Counted from the first letter of the stretch, positions 25,966 to 34,825 are shown. The stretch: 64,000 nucleotides of DNA from Flavobacterium johnsoniae UW101 (GCF_000016645.1 NC_009441.1:2976001-3040000), one strand, 5' to 3'. Notes: generated by a model from the letters alone, not told the origin. Numbers and translations are program-made.

Positions 25966-27036
25966 TTACTCTAAAATAGATCTATAAACATCAAAATAAT
26001 CAGCAGCTGTTCTTTTCCAATCAAAGTCGGCTGCTCGTTTTTTTATGATTGCTTCTCTTTCAGTTTTATTGGTTTCATAATCATGCAACCCTTCAATTAA
26101 AACATTCGTCATGTATTCAGGATCAAAATTATCCCAATAAATTGATGCTTCACCTCCAATTTCAGGCAAAGATGTTTTATTTGATAAAAAAGTAGGTTTT
26201 CCAAAACTCATTGCTTCAATTGGCGGAAGTCCAAAACCTTCTCTAATTGAAGGGAAAAGAAATGCAGTACAATTTTTCATAAAAAACTGTTTGCCTTCTT
26301 CGCTTACTTTTCCAGTCAAAAATACTCGCTTCGTTAATCCGTTATCAGCAATTAACTGCTTTATTTTGTCACCGTATTTTTTATCATTGTTCCCGGAAAT
26401 AATTAAATTGAAGTCTTTTACATGTCTCATCATATTGACAATCGACTGATAATTTTTTCTTTCAAGAAAATCTCCAATAGCATAGAAAAAAGGCCTGTCA
26501 ACAGGAATATTTGTAATGTATTTAGATGTGTCTAATACTGTAGAAATCGGATTTCCGTTATGAATTACATATTCTGGAACATCTGGCACATTAAAATTTT
26601 TATGGGTCTCAGACTTTGCAAACTCTGAGATATAAGTTATGGCAGTTGATTTTTCAAGTTTAGCCCTAAATAATCGATTCAGTCTATGATTAGGATCTGG
26701 AGAAACTTCTTCAATAAAATGAACATCATGAATAGTTAACAGATATTTATTACAAGAAAAAGGTTCGACTTTAGTATTTTGATTTACAGAGTGCCATAAA
26801 TCGTGTTTTTTACGAACTCTAAATAACGGATGTCTTGATAAGCTACTGTATTTGTGATATTTAAATTTAGCTTTGAATTCCTCTTTTAAAATATCAGGCT
26901 CAGGAGTGTTTAAAATTAGTTCATAATCTTTAAAATCCAAAGCAGATAAACCTTTTACCAGTTCATAATTGAAAGTTCCTAAGCCAGCTGCCCGATTGCT
27001 TATATTATGTGTTTCCAGAAAAATCTTAGGTGGCAT
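25966..27036 (-). CDS. GT4-type glycosyltransferase (second)
   Basis: The 356-residue GT-B enzyme contains NISNRAAGLGTFNYELVKGL near the start, LLTIHDVHFIEE at about 102, and the donor-binding motif FPSIREGFGLPPIEAMSFGKP with the E-x7-E pattern. It differs clearly from the GT4 at 22182 except for this motif. It is transcribed opposite to the surrounding operon and starts about 85 nt from the divergent kinase gene. It likely adds a core or O-antigen sugar at the inner-membrane cytoplasmic face. Confidence 0.87.
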   Translation of the reverse strand: MPPKIFLETHNISNRAAGLGTFNYELVKGLSALDFKDYELILNTPEPDILKEEFKAKFKYHKYSSLSRHPLFRVRKKHDLWHSVNQNTKVEPFSCNKYLLTIHDVHFIEEVSPDPNHRLNRLFRAKLEKSTAITYISEFAKSETHKNFNVPDVPEYVIHNGNPISTVLDTSKYITNIPVDRPFFYAIGDFLERKNYQSIVNMMRHVKDFNLIISGNNDKKYGDKIKQLIADNGLTKRVFLTGKVSEEGKQFFMKNCTAFLFPSIREGFGLPPIEAMSFGKPTFLSNKTSLPEIGGEASIYWDNFDPEYMTNVLIEGLHDYETNKTEREAIIKKRAADFDWKRTAADYFDVYRSILE

Positions 27037-27121
27037 TTTTTTTCTTTTTTTTACGAAAATACAATAATAATTTGAAGTCTTAGATCGTATACGTATTTTT
27101 GTTGTTTATAAAAAAAAGCTG

Positions 27122-27889
27122 ATGAATTTTAAAGTAAATCCAATTTTCGAAAATAGCACTGAGTCGATACTTAATACAATCAAAATGTTCAGTTCTACGG
27201 GTGAACTTTTTGGAAATGGAGATCGTAATAAGATAAAATTATTTGATTTTAACGAAAAAAAAATCAATATAAAGTCATTTAAAATTCCGAATTTAATTAA
27301 CAAGATTGCTTATCGATATTTTAGAAAGTCAAAAGCAAGACGATCATTTGAATATGCAACTATTTTATTAGAAAAAGGAATTGGAACGCCCGAACCAATT
27401 GCATTTCTTGAAAATTTTAATATTCTGGGATTAAAAGACAGTTATTATGTAAGTGAGCATTTAAATGCTGATTTAACATATAGAGAACTGGTAGAAATTC
27501 CAAATTATCCAGATAATGAAAATATATTAAGACAGTTTACCAGATTTAGTTTTGGACTACACGAAAAAGGAATTGAATTTTTAGACCATTCTCCAGGAAA
27601 TACCCTAATTAAAAAGAATAGTGAAGGTACTTATGATTTTTTTCTTGTTGATTTAAACAGAATGGAATTTCATGAATCGATGACTTTTGAAATGCGAATG
27701 AAAAACCTGTGCCGTTTGACTCCTCTTAAGGAAATGGTTGCAGTTATGAGTAATGAATATGCAAAATTGTATAAAAAAGAATCTGAGGAAAAGATTTTTG
27801 AAACTTTGTGGAAATATACAGCCGATTTTCAGGAGCAGTTTTATAGAAAGAAACGCCTAAAAAAGAAGCTTAAATTTTGGAAGAAGTAA
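27122..27889 (+). CDS. LPS core sugar kinase (Kdo/heptose kinase-like)
   Basis: The 255-residue protein has a compact protein-kinase-like fold. The catalytic loop LDHSPGNTLI at about 154-163 carries D155 and N160 at the usual spacing of five, and the metal-binding aspartate D177 lies in LVDLNRME. An N-lobe lysine candidate lies near RKSKARRSFEYA. It matches the lipopolysaccharide kinase family that phosphorylates Kdo or heptose in the inner core. This anchors the cluster to LPS rather than capsule. Its 3' end overlaps the convergent GT2 gene by 20 nt. Confidence 0.8.
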   Translation: MNFKVNPIFENSTESILNTIKMFSSTGELFGNGDRNKIKLFDFNEKKINIKSFKIPNLINKIAYRYFRKSKARRSFEYATILLEKGIGTPEPIAFLENFNILGLKDSYYVSEHLNADLTYRELVEIPNYPDNENILRQFTRFSFGLHEKGIEFLDHSPGNTLIKKNSEGTYDFFLVDLNRMEFHESMTFEMRMKNLCRLTPLKEMVAVMSNEYAKLYKKESEEKIFETLWKYTADFQEQFYRKKRLKKKLKFWKK

Positions 27890-28643
27890 GACGGAAAAAT
27901 TCTTTGTAACGAATATAAATGCTGTAAGCATTTAGGTAGCATATTATAATTCCATTTATGCCGTCTAAAAAACCAAGTCTTATTAAATATTGATATAAAA
28001 ATGTATAAAGAGGATGAAAAATCAGTAATATTCGAACTGGTTTTTGTCCTTTTTTTACTTTTTCATTCGCCTTTAAAATACCATACTTATACATTTTCAG
28101 TTTATATTCCTGATATGAAGTATAAGAAAAGTGAATGATTTTATTTTTTAAGATACCTATTTTTCCGTTTACGATAAGCTTTTCATGTACCATTCTGTCT
28201 TCGGTGTACCTGCAGTAAGTTTTATTAAAAAGCCTGAAAATCTTATCAGTCTGCCAGCCGCTAAAACGTAATTTACTGTTTTTAAACATAAAAATTCTGT
28301 AAACCAGATAAGCACTTACAGCATCTTTATTGTGTATTGTCGAAATAATTTCAGTTTTCAGTTCTGGAGTTAAACGTTCATCGGCATCAATAAATAATAT
28401 CCAATCGTTTTTTGCCTGATCTATTGCAAAATTTCTTTGAGAAGTATAGTCAACAAATTTCTTTTCAATTAAAGTAACATTTGGAAAAGATTGCACTATT
28501 TTAATTGTAGAATCGGTACTGTAAGAATCAACAACGATGATTTCATCAGCAAAATCAACATCTTCGAGCAGGGATTTTATGTATCGCTCTTCATTAAAAG
28601 TAATAATTAAAACCGACAGCTTTTGTTTTTCAGTAGTATTCAT
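27870..28643 (-). CDS. GT2 glycosyltransferase, WaaE/KdtX-like
   Basis: The 257-residue enzyme shows LSVLIITFNEERYIKSLL, DEIIVVDSYSTDST and the DxD motif ILFIDADERLTPEL at about 92-105, followed by FSGWQTDKIFRLFNK and a hydrophobic C-terminal segment (LLIFHPLYTFLYQYL). This is the WaaE-type branch that adds a beta-glucose to core heptose in some Gram-negatives. It differs from the two 249-residue paralogs downstream but belongs to the same subfamily. It is transcribed with the GT9 gene (18 nt gap). Confidence 0.87.
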   Translation of the reverse strand: MNTTEKQKLSVLIITFNEERYIKSLLEDVDFADEIIVVDSYSTDSTIKIVQSFPNVTLIEKKFVDYTSQRNFAIDQAKNDWILFIDADERLTPELKTEIISTIHNKDAVSAYLVYRIFMFKNSKLRFSGWQTDKIFRLFNKTYCRYTEDRMVHEKLIVNGKIGILKNKIIHFSYTSYQEYKLKMYKYGILKANEKVKKGQKPVRILLIFHPLYTFLYQYLIRLGFLDGINGIIICYLNAYSIYIRYKEFFRLTSSKI

Positions 28644-28661
28644 CCGATGCTTATACTTTTC

Positions 28662-29726
28662 TCAATTTTTGTACTCTCGAAAATAAGCTTCTAATTTTTC
28701 CAATATTAAAGACAGAGGATACTCAGCATAATATTCAAAAGTATGTTCTTTAATATATTGCTCAGTATGCTGTTTGTATATTTCTGGTTTTAAGTCTTTT
28801 AAGTGAATAGAGAAGTTTTTTGCTTCATTTTCGAATATCTGCCATGTTTCTTTTCTAACAGAAGGTGTAAAGATTGAAAAAGTTGGAATTTCAAGCGCTT
28901 TGGCCATATTAACGGCACCGCCTTCGTTTCCAATTAACATTTCGCATTGTGAAAGTAAGGCTAAAAACGGACGAAGTTCTGTACAGTACAAATCGAAAAC
29001 AATATGTTTTTTTGTCTCTTCACTGCAATAGTTATATACTTCTAATGCCAAATCTTTTTGGTATGGAACGTAATTAAAAATTATGGTTGCATTAGTTTTT
29101 GCTACTGTAAAATCTATAATTTTTGCCATTCCTTCAAGAGGATAGGTTTTATAAACTTCGCTTCCTAAAATACCAAACATAATAAGCGGTTTTTCGCTGT
29201 CTATGTTGTAACTTTTTAAAAGTTGTTTAGCTTCGTTAATCTCAGAGTCTTTTAAAAATATTTTAGGTTTAACATTTGTAATTTTTTCTGAAATAAAAGG
29301 TTTTAAAAGTAATAATCGGTTTTCAATTGCTAAACCGTGCTCAGATTCTACGGCATCAAAACGTTCGTATGTATAATTGTAGAATATTTTAGTATACCAT
29401 TTATGGTACGAAACTTTATATTTTGCTCCAGAAAATAAGGTAATCAGGTTAGTTTCTAATTTTGAATACACATCAATTACCGCATCATATTTTTTTCTGC
29501 GAATTTGAAAAATGAATTTAAAAAGAGAAGGAATAGATTTTCTAACTTCGTTTGACAACGGAATAATGTTGTCGATGTTTGGATTTTCTTTTAGTACATC
29601 TATAGAATTTGGATAACACATATAGTCGATTACCGAATCTGGAAACTTAGCCTTTAAGTTGTTACAAATTATTGTACTCGTTAGTACGTCTCCAATCCTT
29701 TTTTGTTGAATAACTAATATCCTCAT
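28662..29726 (-). CDS. GT9 family glycosyltransferase (LPS heptosyltransferase-like)
   Basis: The 354-residue GT-B protein starts MRILVIQQKRIGDVLTSTI, the classic heptosyltransferase N-terminal GDxL loop, then FPDSVIDYMC. The C-terminal domain has MLIGNEGGAVNMAKALEIPTFSIF, the GNxGGxxxxA motif that binds the ADP-heptose donor. It probably transfers heptose or a related sugar to the LPS core. Transcribed first in the minus-strand pair with the WaaE-like gene. The heptose identity is inferred from the family and not shown here. Confidence 0.88.
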   Translation of the reverse strand: MRILVIQQKRIGDVLTSTIICNNLKAKFPDSVIDYMCYPNSIDVLKENPNIDNIIPLSNEVRKSIPSLFKFIFQIRRKKYDAVIDVYSKLETNLITLFSGAKYKVSYHKWYTKIFYNYTYERFDAVESEHGLAIENRLLLLKPFISEKITNVKPKIFLKDSEINEAKQLLKSYNIDSEKPLIMFGILGSEVYKTYPLEGMAKIIDFTVAKTNATIIFNYVPYQKDLALEVYNYCSEETKKHIVFDLYCTELRPFLALLSQCEMLIGNEGGAVNMAKALEIPTFSIFTPSVRKETWQIFENEAKNFSIHLKDLKPEIYKQHTEQYIKEHTFEYYAEYPLSLILEKLEAYFREYKN

Positions 29727-29850
29727 TTTTTTCAGTTCAATTTGAAGGCTAAATTACAAACTATTTTATGAAGTGTGCAACCATTCCAGACATTAAAAAT
29801 GAATTAAAATAAAATGTGTTATTTTTGTAAAAATCAAATTAAAATTTAGA

Positions 29851-30600
29851 ATGAAAATTAGCGGCCTCGTCATTACGTTCAACGAAGAAAAGAACATTGG
29901 AAAATGTATTGATGCTTTATTGAAAGTATGCAATGAAGTTATTATTGTAGATTCTTTCAGTAAGGATCGTACAGTTGAAATTGCAAAAGAAAAGGGTGCA
30001 ATAGTTATTGAACAGGCTTTTTTAGGAGATGGCCCACAACGAACACATGGTTTGCCTTATTGCAAAAATGATTGGATTTTAAATCTTGATGCCGATGAGT
30101 TTTTGGATAAAGATGCTGAACAGTTTATCCTTAATGAAAAATATCTGCAAGGTAATTATGATGCTTTTAGTTTTAGAGTGAAAAACTTTTTAGCAGATAA
30201 ACTGATTGATTTTTCAGGCTGGTATCCAGATCATAAAGTTCGTTTTTTCAATAAGAAAACTGCCCATCCCTCTGATTCTAAAGTGCATCAGAAAATAATT
30301 ACTCAAAATGAAAAAAAAGTTGCCGTGCATATTTTGCACTATGGCTGGGATTCTTTAGATCAGATTATTTCTAAAAAAAATCAATATTCTGGCTGGCATG
30401 CACAACAATTATTTGATCAGGGGAGAAGAATTAATGCTTTAAAACCTGTAATTCATGGTACAGTATCTTTTATACGCTGTTACTTTTTCAAAAAAGGAGT
30501 CTTTAATGGCATCGATGGATTGTCAATCGCAATGATCCAAAGCTTTTTCTCTTATATGAAATATGCTAAACTTTTAAAACTTCAAAAAAAGCTGAAATAA
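29851..30600 (+). CDS. GT2 glycosyltransferase, WaaE-like (copy A)
   Basis: The 249-residue enzyme begins MKISGLVITFNEEKNIGKCIDALL and carries DEFLDKDAEQF after the DxD region NLDADEFL. The other family motifs are FSGWYPDHKVRFFNKKTAHPS and a C-terminal stretch SFIRCYFFKKGVFNGIDGL. It is a close paralog of 31591-32340, same length, with matching termini (SYMKYAKLLKLQK). Its stop codon lies inside the loop of its terminator hairpin. It is likely to add a sugar to the LPS inner core. Confidence 0.88.
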   Translation: MKISGLVITFNEEKNIGKCIDALLKVCNEVIIVDSFSKDRTVEIAKEKGAIVIEQAFLGDGPQRTHGLPYCKNDWILNLDADEFLDKDAEQFILNEKYLQGNYDAFSFRVKNFLADKLIDFSGWYPDHKVRFFNKKTAHPSDSKVHQKIITQNEKKVAVHILHYGWDSLDQIISKKNQYSGWHAQQLFDQGRRINALKPVIHGTVSFIRCYFFKKGVFNGIDGLSIAMIQSFFSYMKYAKLLKLQKKLK

Positions 30601-30618
30601 AATTTCAGCTTTTTTTTA
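30585..30618 (+). terminator. Terminator overlapping the stop codon of GT2 copy A
   Basis: AAAAAAGCTGAAAT pairs with ATTTCAGCTTTTTT around a 3-nt loop; the TAA stop at 30598-30600 is in the 3' half of the stem-loop. Confidence 0.85.
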
Positions 30619-30823
30619 AAATAATAGTACTCTAAACCTGCTGAGTGATCTATTAAAACCATCTTATAAACAACAAAGTCTTTTGGTTGTATTAATTGTA
30701 TTTATATTCTTATATATTGCTCAATTATGCATTTCTAAGTGAATTAAGAAAATGATTCGTAATTCTTACAATAATAGGCTTGAAATATGTGAAATATTAT
30801 TTTTTGTTTAATTTTTTCTTTTT

Positions 30824-30856
30824 TTTGTTAATCAATTCTATAAATATATAGATTTG
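30824..30856 (+). promoter_or_regulatory. Promoter of the deacetylase-GT2 pair
   Basis: TTTG (30824-30827), 21 nt, TAGATTTG (30849-30856), then the ATG at 30870. The spacing and motif fit the Bacteroidota consensus. Confidence 0.6.
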
Positions 30857-30869
30857 CACAAAAAAGTAG

Positions 30870-31583
30870 ATGTCAAAGTTACCCATTTTAATGTACCACA
30901 ATGTTGTTGTGGATGAAGCTAAATCTTTGAATTTAAGTATTTCTATTTCTAAGCTGGAATCTCAATTAAAGTTTCTGCATGATAATAATTATACAACATT
31001 TCATTTTAAGGATTTAGAGAATTTAAATGAGCTGCCTTCAAAAAGCATTATCATCACTTTTGATGATGTTACAGAATGCCAGCTTTTGTATGCGGTGCCT
31101 TTGCTTGAAAAATATCAATTAAAAGCTTCTTTTTTTATACCATTTTCTTTCGTTGGTAATTTTGATTATTGGATTGAAGGAAAAGAAAAAATAATGAGTG
31201 TTGACCAATTAAAAGAATTAAACACTAATCTTATTGAATTAGGGTATCATTCTTTTGAACATAAAAGATACAGCTCATTATCAAAAGAAGAATTAGAAGC
31301 TGATTTCATTAAGTCAAATGATTTTATAAAAAAAAATCAATTAGATATAAAACCAGTTTTAGCTTATCCTTATGGTAATTATGCTAAAAAAGAGGCTCAA
31401 TTTGCTGTTTTTGAAAAAATTATGCGCGATAATGGCATAAAATATGGTTTGAGAATTGGAAACAGGGTTAATAAATTTCCTTTTAAAAATAATTATTTAG
31501 TAAAAAGAATTGACATAAAAGGAGAGGACAGTCTGTTTAGATTTAGGTTAAAATTAAAGATTGGAAAACTTAAATTATTTTAA
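30870..31583 (+). CDS. Polysaccharide deacetylase (NodB-type)
   Basis: The 237-residue protein has the NodB catalytic motifs in order: TFDD with D65 and D66, the metal-binding HSFEH at 127-131 (two His four apart), and YPYG at 167-170. It has no signal peptide, so it would act in the cytoplasm, perhaps on a lipid-linked sugar, unlike secreted chitin-type deacetylases. It lies 7 nt before GT2 copy B and shares its promoter. Reaction: removal of an N- or O-acyl group from an LPS or glycan precursor (inferred). Confidence 0.85.
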   Translation: MSKLPILMYHNVVVDEAKSLNLSISISKLESQLKFLHDNNYTTFHFKDLENLNELPSKSIIITFDDVTECQLLYAVPLLEKYQLKASFFIPFSFVGNFDYWIEGKEKIMSVDQLKELNTNLIELGYHSFEHKRYSSLSKEELEADFIKSNDFIKKNQLDIKPVLAYPYGNYAKKEAQFAVFEKIMRDNGIKYGLRIGNRVNKFPFKNNYLVKRIDIKGEDSLFRFRLKLKIGKLKLF

Positions 31584-31590
31584 ATAATAC

Positions 31591-32340
31591 ATGAAAATCA
31601 GCGGATTGGTAATAACCTATAATGAGGAGAAAAATATAGGTAAATGTATAGATGCACTTTTTAGAATTTGTGATGAAGTAATCGTAATAGATTCATTAAG
31701 TGTTGATAATACAGTAAAAATTGCAGAAGAAAAAGGAGCTAAAGTTATCCCGCAGAAGTTTTTAGGCGATGGACCACAGCGAATTCATGGACTTCAATAT
31801 TGTAAAAACGACTGGATTTTAAATCTGGACGCAGATGAGATTTTAGCCGAAGATGCCGAAAAATTCATATTATCAGGAAAACATGAAAATCAAGATTTTG
31901 ATGTCTATACTTTTAGATTGTATAATTATCTGGGGGGTAAAAAAATAAATTTTGCAGGCTGGTATCCTGATAAAACAGCACGTTTTTTTAATAAAAAAAC
32001 AGCTTCTCCATCAAATGAGAGAGTTCATCAAAAAGTTTGCGAAAGCAATAAGACCCATTTAAATGTTCATATAAATCATTACGCTTGGGAAAATTTTGAT
32101 CAATTTATCGCCAAGAAAAATTTATACACTACCTGGCATTCGCAGCAGCTTTATGATCAGGGAAAAAGAGTCAATGCTTTTAAACCTGTATTAAATGGAA
32201 CAGTTTCTTTTATAAGATGCTATTTCTTTAAAAAAGGTTTTTTAAACGGATTGGATGGTATAACGTTTTCAATGATTCAGGCTTTTTTCTCTTACATGAA
32301 ATATGCGAAGCTTTTGAAACTTCAGAAAAGTAATAAATAA
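31591..32340 (+). CDS. GT2 glycosyltransferase, WaaE-like (copy B)
   Basis: The 249-residue paralog of the gene at 29851 begins MKISGLVITYNEEKNIGKCIDALF and repeats the ILNLDADEIL, FAGWYPDKTARFFNKKTASPS and RCYFFKKGFLNGLDGI motifs. Identity to copy A is high across the whole length, and the pair flanks the deacetylase gene, so a local duplication is likely. Both may act on successive acceptors or have diverged in donor choice. Confidence 0.88.
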   Translation: MKISGLVITYNEEKNIGKCIDALFRICDEVIVIDSLSVDNTVKIAEEKGAKVIPQKFLGDGPQRIHGLQYCKNDWILNLDADEILAEDAEKFILSGKHENQDFDVYTFRLYNYLGGKKINFAGWYPDKTARFFNKKTASPSNERVHQKVCESNKTHLNVHINHYAWENFDQFIAKKNLYTTWHSQQLYDQGKRVNAFKPVLNGTVSFIRCYFFKKGFLNGLDGITFSMIQAFFSYMKYAKLLKLQKSNK

Positions 32341-32343
32341 TAA

Positions 32344-32378
32344 AAAATCCAAATTTCAATCGAAATTTGGATTTTTTA
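32344..32378. terminator. Bidirectional terminator
   Basis: AAATCCAAATTTC with GAAATTTGGATTT around AATC, flanked by A and T runs, lies between GT2 copy B and dapD (convergent). Confidence 0.9.
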
Positions 32379-32392
32379 TTGATTTTTAAAAT

Positions 32393-33208
32393 CTATACTG
32401 CAACATCGTATTCGCGAAGTGCATTATTTAATGAAGTTTTTAAATCTGTAGAAGGTTTACGAGTTCCAATGATTAAAGCGCATGGAACTTGGAATTCACC
32501 AGCAGCAAATTTCTTAGTGTAACTTCCTGGAATTACAACAGAACGTGCAGGAACAAAACCTTTCATTTCAACTGGTTCGTCACCCGTAACATCAATAATT
32601 TTTGTTGAAGCAGTTAAACAAACGTTAGCACCAAGAACAGCTTCTTTACCAACGTGAACACCTTCTACAACAATACAACGAGAACCAATAAAAGCACCGT
32701 CTTCAATAATTACCGGAGCAGCTTGTAATGGCTCTAAAACACCGCCAATTCCAACACCACCGCTTAAGTGTACGTTTTTACCAATTTGTGCACAGCTTCC
32801 AACAGTTGCCCATGTATCAACCATAGTTCCCTCATCAACATAAGCACCAATGTTTACATAACTAGGCATTAAAATAACACCGCTTGAAATATAAGCTCCA
32901 TAACGTGCAACAGCATTTGGTACTACACGAATTCCTTTCTCAGCATAATTTCTTTTAAGGAGCATTTTATCGTGGTATTCAAAAATACCAGATTCCCATG
33001 TTTCCATTTTTTGAATTGGGAAATACATTACAACCGCTTTCTTAACCCATTCGTTTACCTGCCATTTATCACCAACTGGTTCAGCAACACGTAATTTTCC
33101 TGCATCAACCAATTCGATAACTTCTCTAATAGCATCAGTTGTAGCTGTTTCTTGTAATAAAGCTCTGTTTTCCCAAGCTTGTTCAATTGTAGTCTGTAAA
33201 GAATTCAT
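32393..33208 (-). CDS. dapD: Tetrahydrodipicolinate N-succinyltransferase DapD
   Basis: This enzyme succinylates 2,3,4,5-tetrahydrodipicolinate with succinyl-CoA in the succinylase branch of lysine and diaminopimelate synthesis. The 271-residue protein has a helical N-terminal domain and a left-handed beta-helix. Recognised segments are PNAVARYGAYI, DEGTMVDTWATVGSCAQIG, GGVGIGGVLEPLQAAPVIIEDGAFIGSR and VVIPGSY. The length equals the family norm. A minus-strand promoter lies at 33224-33252. No other dap genes are nearby. Confidence 0.95.
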   Translation of the reverse strand: MNSLQTTIEQAWENRALLQETATTDAIREVIELVDAGKLRVAEPVGDKWQVNEWVKKAVVMYFPIQKMETWESGIFEYHDKMLLKRNYAEKGIRVVPNAVARYGAYISSGVILMPSYVNIGAYVDEGTMVDTWATVGSCAQIGKNVHLSGGVGIGGVLEPLQAAPVIIEDGAFIGSRCIVVEGVHVGKEAVLGANVCLTASTKIIDVTGDEPVEMKGFVPARSVVIPGSYTKKFAAGEFQVPCALIIGTRKPSTDLKTSLNNALREYDVAV

Positions 33209-33223
33209 AGTTTAAATTTTTGG

Positions 33224-33252
33224 CAAAGATAAAGTATTTAAAGAAAAGCAAA
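33224..33252 (-). promoter_or_regulatory. dapD promoter
   Basis: On the minus strand TTTG (33252-33249), 17 nt, TATCTTTG (33231-33224); transcription would begin near 33218, 10 nt before the ATG. Confidence 0.5.
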
Positions 33253-33487
33253 AAAGTAAACGAGATTGAAAATGTTACATATGTAACATTTTGTTTTTAA
33301 TTTGATAAATTTTTTTAATGGTCTTTAAGTGGAATAAATTTAAAAAACATCCACTAAAAGTTTTTTTTATATCAAAATATGACAAAAGTCAGATTTTGCA
33401 CTTTTTCTTCTCTCTACTTTTGTGTAATTAATTCTTACAAACCAGAATTAAAAAATCCAATCCAAAAACATATTAAATTTACGAGAC

Positions 33488-34114
33488 ATGAATCAAGAAA
33501 ATCAACTTCGAACACCAGTTACAGTTATTGATAAAGAAGTTACTTGGGATAAAACGCAGGTAATTATGAGCAAAACAAATGCTTTTGGTATTATTGAATA
33601 TGCCAATGAAGTTTTTGTTGACGTTTGTGGTTACGAAGATTATGAGTTAATGGGACAGCCGCATAACATTATTCGTCATCCGGATATGCCAAAAGTTATT
33701 TTTAAAGTCCTGTGGGAAAATCTTAAAAACGGAAAAAACTTTCATGCAATAGTAAAAAACTTAGCTAAATCTGGAAGATACTATTGGGTTATAACTGACT
33801 TTGATATCGCCAGAGACGAAAATGGAGTTATTGTAAACTACTTTGGAAGAAGACAAGCCGTTCCGCAAGAGGTTGTTACAATGCATATTGAACCATTATA
33901 TAAAAAACTGCTTCAAATTGAAGCAGCAAGCGGAGTAGAATTTAGTGAAAAATACCTAATAGGTTTCTTAGAAGAAAAAAAGAGAACTTATGTAGAATAT
34001 ATTAAAGAGTTAATTTTTGAGCACGAAAAAGCACAAGCAAAATTTGCTCATTATGAAGAAGAACAAGATACTGAAGAACACAAAGGTTTTTTCAGCAGAT
34101 TATTTAATAGATAG
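33488..34114 (+). CDS. PAS-domain protein (Aer-like sensor module)
   Basis: The 208-residue soluble protein has a single PAS domain at about 20-130 with the Aer-type signature NIIRHPDMPKVIFKVLW and GRYYWVITDFDIARDENG. That branch often binds flavin and senses redox or oxygen. The C-terminal 70 residues are a charged helix (EEKKRTYVEYIKELIFEHEKAQ) ending FFSRLFNR. It has no kinase, HAMP or methyl-accepting part, so it must signal through a partner. A -7-like TACTTTTG lies at 33415-33422, giving a leader of about 60 nt. Confidence 0.85.
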   Translation: MNQENQLRTPVTVIDKEVTWDKTQVIMSKTNAFGIIEYANEVFVDVCGYEDYELMGQPHNIIRHPDMPKVIFKVLWENLKNGKNFHAIVKNLAKSGRYYWVITDFDIARDENGVIVNYFGRRQAVPQEVVTMHIEPLYKKLLQIEAASGVEFSEKYLIGFLEEKKRTYVEYIKELIFEHEKAQAKFAHYEEEQDTEEHKGFFSRLFNR

Positions 34115-34147
34115 AATAAAGTTTTAGTTTTTAAATATTTAGGTTCG

Positions 34148-34181
34148 GGTCCGTTTTGAGTTCGCTCAAGGCGGACCTTTT
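34148..34181 (+). terminator. Terminator of the PAS gene with UUCG loop
   Basis: An outer stem GGTCCG/CGGACC encloses an inner stem TTGAG-TTCG-CTCAA; a short T run follows. Confidence 0.75.
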
Positions 34182-34285
34182 GGGTTAAATAATTAAGAGA
34201 TTAAATTATGGACTTTTTGAAGTAAGTTAAATTGTAAAAACATCAATTCAAAAAGCTTTATATTTGTATTGTAAAATAAAGTATT

Positions 34286-34531
34286 ATGGAAGCAATAAGA
34301 TTGGAATTTCAGCCAGAAATTAAGGAAAAGATATTGAAATTATTAAGTTCATTTTCTTCTGATGAATTGAAAATAGTTGAGGAGAGTAATTTTGTTGATC
34401 CTAATTTTATTAAAAATAAAAGAAAATTAGAGGCTGCAGCGGCTAAAATTGATAATGGTACAGCAAAGATTTACACATTTGAGGAATTAGATGAAATCTT
34501 AGAAAAAACTATTTCTAAATATGAAAGTTAG
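34286..34531 (+). CDS. Probable antitoxin of a ParE-type module
   Basis: The 81-residue acidic, helical protein has no HTH visible. Its C-terminal segment YTFEELDEILEKTISKYE is typical of small antitoxins preceding ParE/RelE toxins. The following gene starts 11 nt inside its end. A TATATTTG -7 element at 34259-34266 is a candidate promoter, with a TTG 24 nt further up (34232), slightly wide. It should neutralise the ParE-like toxin by wrapping its active surface with the C-terminal helix. Confidence 0.75.
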   Translation: MEAIRLEFQPEIKEKILKLLSSFSSDELKIVEESNFVDPNFIKNKRKLEAAAAKIDNGTAKIYTFEELDEILEKTISKYES

Positions 34532-34802
34532 CTTTACTGAGGATTTTATGTTGCAACTAAAAGAACAAATAAAATATATAGCTAAAGATAAACCAATTGC
34601 TGCGAGAAAATTTAAAAAAGATTTGCTTAAGAATATTAAAAAAGATTTGGTAAACCCTTTTTACTTTAAAAAATCCATTTATTTTGATGAGGAAAAGTAT
34701 CGAGACTATGTTTTTAAAGGTTACACTGCAATTATTAGAATTGAATCGGAATTAGAAATTGTTTATATTATTGGTTTTTTAAAACACAATAAATTATTTT
34801 AA
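34521..34802 (+). CDS. ParE/RelE-superfamily toxin
   Basis: The 93-residue basic protein begins MKVSFTEDFMLQLKEQIKYIAKDKPIAARKF. It has the ParE/RelE pattern of two N-terminal helices followed by a beta-sheet with YRDYVFKGYTAIIRIESELEIVYIIGFLKHNKLF, where the conserved (Y/F)R, YR-like and C-terminal IxGFxHxxK elements are visible. It is more ParE-like than RelE-like because of its helical start. It is coupled to the antitoxin by an 11-nt overlap. Target not inferable: ParE poisons gyrase, RelE cleaves mRNA on the ribosome. Confidence 0.8.
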   Translation: MKVSFTEDFMLQLKEQIKYIAKDKPIAARKFKKDLLKNIKKDLVNPFYFKKSIYFDEEKYRDYVFKGYTAIIRIESELEIVYIIGFLKHNKLF

Positions 34803-34825
34803 GGTAAACCTGCTAAAAAAATACA

